This document shows positions 61,160 to 64,000 of a stretch of DNA of 64,000 nucleotides, piece by piece (positions within the stretch are counted from its first letter, which is position 1; each line of letters opens with the position of its first letter). The notes under the pieces are model-generated. The model was not told the DNA's origin and ran no database searches. It saw only the letters and a program-made list of their open reading frames with translations. Where the stretch lies: the NCBI RefSeq assembly GCF_030272615.1, contig NC_081410.1, forward strand, positions 140,408,849 to 140,472,848. Direction: 5' to 3'. The translations under genes were made by a program, and so were the position numbers. The stretch is from Cryptomeria japonica (Eukaryota; Streptophyta; Pinopsida; Cupressales; Cupressaceae).

Positions 61160-63397
61160 TTGATGAATAATGATGAACAATAAATACCCAATAGATATTG
61201 AGAGGGGAGGGTGATTCAATATGGACAAAAACTTCTTAAACAACTTAAACTGCAAAGACTGCACTAACTGGTAAACAATATCACCAGTCTAAATCAAGGC
61301 ACTACCAGTAAAACACAATATGACTGTAAAAGACATAAACCGGTAACATCTAGATCTTCTCAAAACCTATTATCTCATCTCAACTTCACCCATATGCTTA
61401 AGCAAGTAATACATCAAAAATACAATGACCATTGGATCAACTTGCATTACCGCTTAACATAAAACACTAAAACATCACATGAAAAAGCATCACACATAAC
61501 ACACTATTTTTTCATGTGAAAACCCAACTAGGAAAAACTATGGTGGGGATGAATACCCACAAGTTGTTCTTGAACTTTTTTGAAGTCCGCTCTGTTAGGA
61601 GCCTAGTTTGGTTAAAGACTTTACAAAAGGTTCTGCTAGGGATCACCCGGTTAAAGGTTAAAACCCTATTAAAGGTTACCTTGTAAGAGGATTTGAAGAA
61701 CTCAATGATTTTGAGTCACCCTTTTAAAGGATTTTCAAAAAGCCTATTAAAGCTACATGGTAAAGGGTGAACTCACAATACTGGTTCCCACTTTTTGACC
61801 AACTTTGACACTTATATGAATATTTTGAAAAAAACCTTCACTTTCCGACACCTATAACTTTTAAACCGTTAAGAATTTGAAGATGATATAAACTAGTGAT
61901 TTTTAACATCTTGTTTGTAGATTCTAAATATATTTTTTTCAAATTTGTTTGAATAAAATTTTATTGATTTTTCCATCTCCCTCAAAAAAAAGTTAATTTT
62001 TTATAGCAATCAACATTTTTTAAGAGTGATGTACACCCCGAAACGCATAATGTTTTTTCTATAAATGATAAAAACTTAATTCTTTTGAATTTTGGTTTGT
62101 AACATCAATACCCAGGGCATGCAGTTGGTTTGATAGTGATATGTTGAATATTTTTCATTTTATTAAGTTTTGAAGTTTGACTAATTATAATTTAGATATA
62201 GGTGTACGTTTGAACACATAACTTGTTCTATATATATCAAAATTCAATTTTCTTTTTTTTGTTCGAAAGAAAAAATCAATACCTAGTGCATAGATATTTT
62301 TCAGATTTTTTTTGAATTAGTTTACTATTTTTCCCAATGCATTGAACAAAGAAGTTCATGTTTGGTGAAAAACCTACATTCATAAGAAATAAAATAAAAA
62401 TATATTAATGAAATTAAATATATTAAAAGTTATACTATTTGGAAAGCTTATAATAAGGACTAAATACTTTTAAAAAAAAAAAACTTTTAAATGAATTAAT
62501 TTGACCCCCCAAAAGCTAATGTAAAATTGGTTTTTTATCAGCATTTGATAGATGCAAAGGAGACTCCATTGCAAGTATGATTTAGAAGTAAGGAGGTTCT
62601 ATCCAAGAAATTTTGATCTAAGAGCCTTTGATTTAACTCTCTTTAATTAATTACTTAAAATGGGACCTCTTAAAGCTTAAATCATTATATTTTCTAAAAA
62701 ATGTATGATTTCAGCAAAAATCAGGACGTACCAACACTAATCTGATAACAACACTTAATGCCAAGGCAGATCTGCTTTAGTTTATTTACATCTACAATCA
62801 AACTCTGCAGATCTCTACTTACTCCTTAGGTCTGGCAAGAATGACCTCACATACATTCATTTGCCAACAACTTCAAATAAAAATCATCATCTACCTTATA
62901 GACAACAATTAGGTCGGTGGCCAAAACCTAAAACCCTAAGCATCTAGGTTAACAATATAGTCGGTCCAATCCTGGCCATTTAAACACATTACATAGGGTA
63001 AAACAGTCTTGAACAAATCTCAAGACATTCTCCATCATCCATTCTTCACTACTTTAGGAAGTTGATAACCCATCACACACTCTCCACCATTTACTAAGAT
63101 GTTGCTCATTCCTGAGGTAGATAGAATCAATCTTCTTCATGCAAGATCCTCAAGGAGATCCTTCACGTGCACAAGGCTGACGTGGTAACATGATCTAATC
63201 TTTATGTCAATGCTAACTCATCACAGGATGTCATTGGTTGAATCACACAGACTTGGAATGCATCAACCAGAAACCTTGAAGCTGAGACTACCAACTGGTA
63301 GTCATATCAAATGAAACCCCGATACGAACTTTGCCTATACCAGTTCACACTCCAACATACCGGTTCATACCATCATACTGGTTCACTTGCCAGTTTG
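61160..63397 (-). repeat. C2 5' LTR, interrupted
   Basis: Aligns with 44161-45523 on either side of an unrelated block at 61768-62733. It stops at CAGTTTG (63391-63397), where C4 begins. The last 92 bp of the LTR are therefore outside the window. Confidence 0.92.
61768..62733. other. 966-bp unknown insert in the C2 5' LTR
   Basis: AT-rich and without an ORF. It replaces about 40 bp that are present in the other LTR. Its ends show a weak inverted similarity (ACTGGTTCCCACTTTTTG at the left; complement of the right end GGTACGTCCTGATTTTTG), so a small DNA transposon relic is possible. Confidence 0.5.
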
Positions 63398-64000
63398 TGT
63401 TAGGGTTCCCACAGATACTGAGAGGGGGGGGGGGGGGGGGGGGTGAATCAGTATCTGATCGGTAATGTGATTTTCTTAAAATAGAACATGCAGAACATAA
63501 AGTAATAGTATACTGGTATGCAAGAATTAATGTAAATAATAGAATCAAAAACATCAACTTGAAAGGAACACCATAACACAAGATGTTTAACAAGGAAACC
63601 TGGCGTGGGAAAAACCTTGGTGGGATTTGTGACCCACAATATTCACTTACTGGCCAATAAGAGAATATTACTTACAATATGGGCCTGCACATGCAGGAAG
63701 GCCAACTACCTAGAGCACACTGCTCAATAAGAAGTCACACTGACTTACAATGAGGATTATGCAAATCCAATGATCTGTATTGCTTTACAATAGCATCTTC
63801 AATGCCAGATTCAGTACCGGTTCTGCTCTATTCTTTACATATACCCTTGACCTATAATTTGCACATTAGGTCTGCCTTATAATTTTCTTTATGCTTTCTC
63901 TCCATATCCTGCAAATGTCTACAATGATCTCTTTTATATACAAGAGTCATTTTACAATTTACCAAGTCGGCTTACAATAATAAACAAAATATTACATATC
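63398..64000 (-). repeat. C4: copia-type LTR running off the window
   Basis: Begins TGTTAGGGTTCCC, then a hairpin AGATACTGA / TCAGTATCT around a run of 20 G (63424-63443), then the GGAAACCTGGCGTGGGAAAAACC block (63594-63616) shared with the C1 and C2 LTRs. By comparison with those it is on the minus strand. It inserted into the C2 LTR. Confidence 0.8.
63931..63940 (-). promoter_or_regulatory. Probable TATA box of C4 LTR
   Basis: The minus strand reads TATATAAAAG. It sits about 320 bp from the shared GGAAACC block toward the outer LTR side, comparable to C1. Confidence 0.5.

Larger units (their letters stand above)
44161..63397 (-). mobile_element. C2: Ty1/copia retrotransposon, split by E3 and cut by C4
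   Basis: Minus-strand element: 5' LTR 61160-63397 (with its own insert and a truncated outer end), primer site 61146-61159, gag, protease, integrase, RT and RNase H in copia order down to 57067, E3 at 46190-57066, a duplicated RNase H end at 45835-46189, polypurine tract 45616-45628 and 3' LTR 44161-45615. The left TSD candidate is CAGAT (44156-44160); the right one is outside the window. LTR divergence is near 5% by eye. C2 is related to C1 but diverged. Confidence 0.92.

Overview
The window is plant nuclear DNA made almost entirely of LTR retrotransposons nested in one another. I see no host protein gene, tRNA, rRNA or organellar insert. Low GC, very large decayed elements, LTRs of 4 to 6 kb and Ty1/copia and Ty3/gypsy proteins of plant type suggest a large-genome plant, most likely a gymnosperm (conifer-like). 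That assignment is inference from style, not from a marker gene.

Left half (1-29680). The outermost unit is E1, an LTR element on the minus strand with LTRs of about 4.15 kb (left copy cut by the window start; right copy 25528-29680). Its short internal region carries one unknown acidic ORF and no pol. A Ty1/copia element, C1 (3918-24155, minus strand, TSD ATTTC), lies inside that ORF. C1 was in turn entered, inside its gag gene, by a 12.5-kb LARD-like non-coding element (9921-22414, minus strand, TSD GTAAC) with two 4359-bp LTRs. By eye, LTR divergence falls from E1 (about 7%) to C1 (about 3%) to the LARD (about 1%), which agrees with the nesting order.

Middle (29681-43589). After 567 bp of unassigned DNA comes G1, a decayed Ty3/gypsy element on the minus strand. 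It has gag, protease, an RNase H-like domain ahead of RT, RT, a second RNase H and integrase. Its 3' LTR appears to span 30248-36184 and to hold a separate sense-strand ORF of about 940 codons. The 3' LTR also carries a patch copied from the 5' LTR, including the first 188 bp of an unrelated copia LTR.

Right half (43590-64000). The G1 5' LTR is broken by a plus-strand copia LTR (CA, 43590-44160). CA is broken by a second minus-strand copia element, C2 (44161 to 63397, then interrupted). C2 is broken in its RNase H region by E3 (46190-57066, plus strand), a non-autonomous element with one proline-rich ORF of about 940 codons and no pol. E3 is flanked by a 355-bp direct duplication of its target instead of the usual 5 bp. 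The right LTR of C2 holds a 966-bp unknown insert and is cut at 63398 by another copia LTR (C4) that runs off the window.

None of the coding regions is intact: every one carries stops, frameshifts or insertions. The non-autonomous elements (E1, LARD, E3) must have depended on enzymes made elsewhere. E1 shares terminal signals with G1, so a G1-like element is a plausible helper. All identity figures are eye estimates from the printed sequence.
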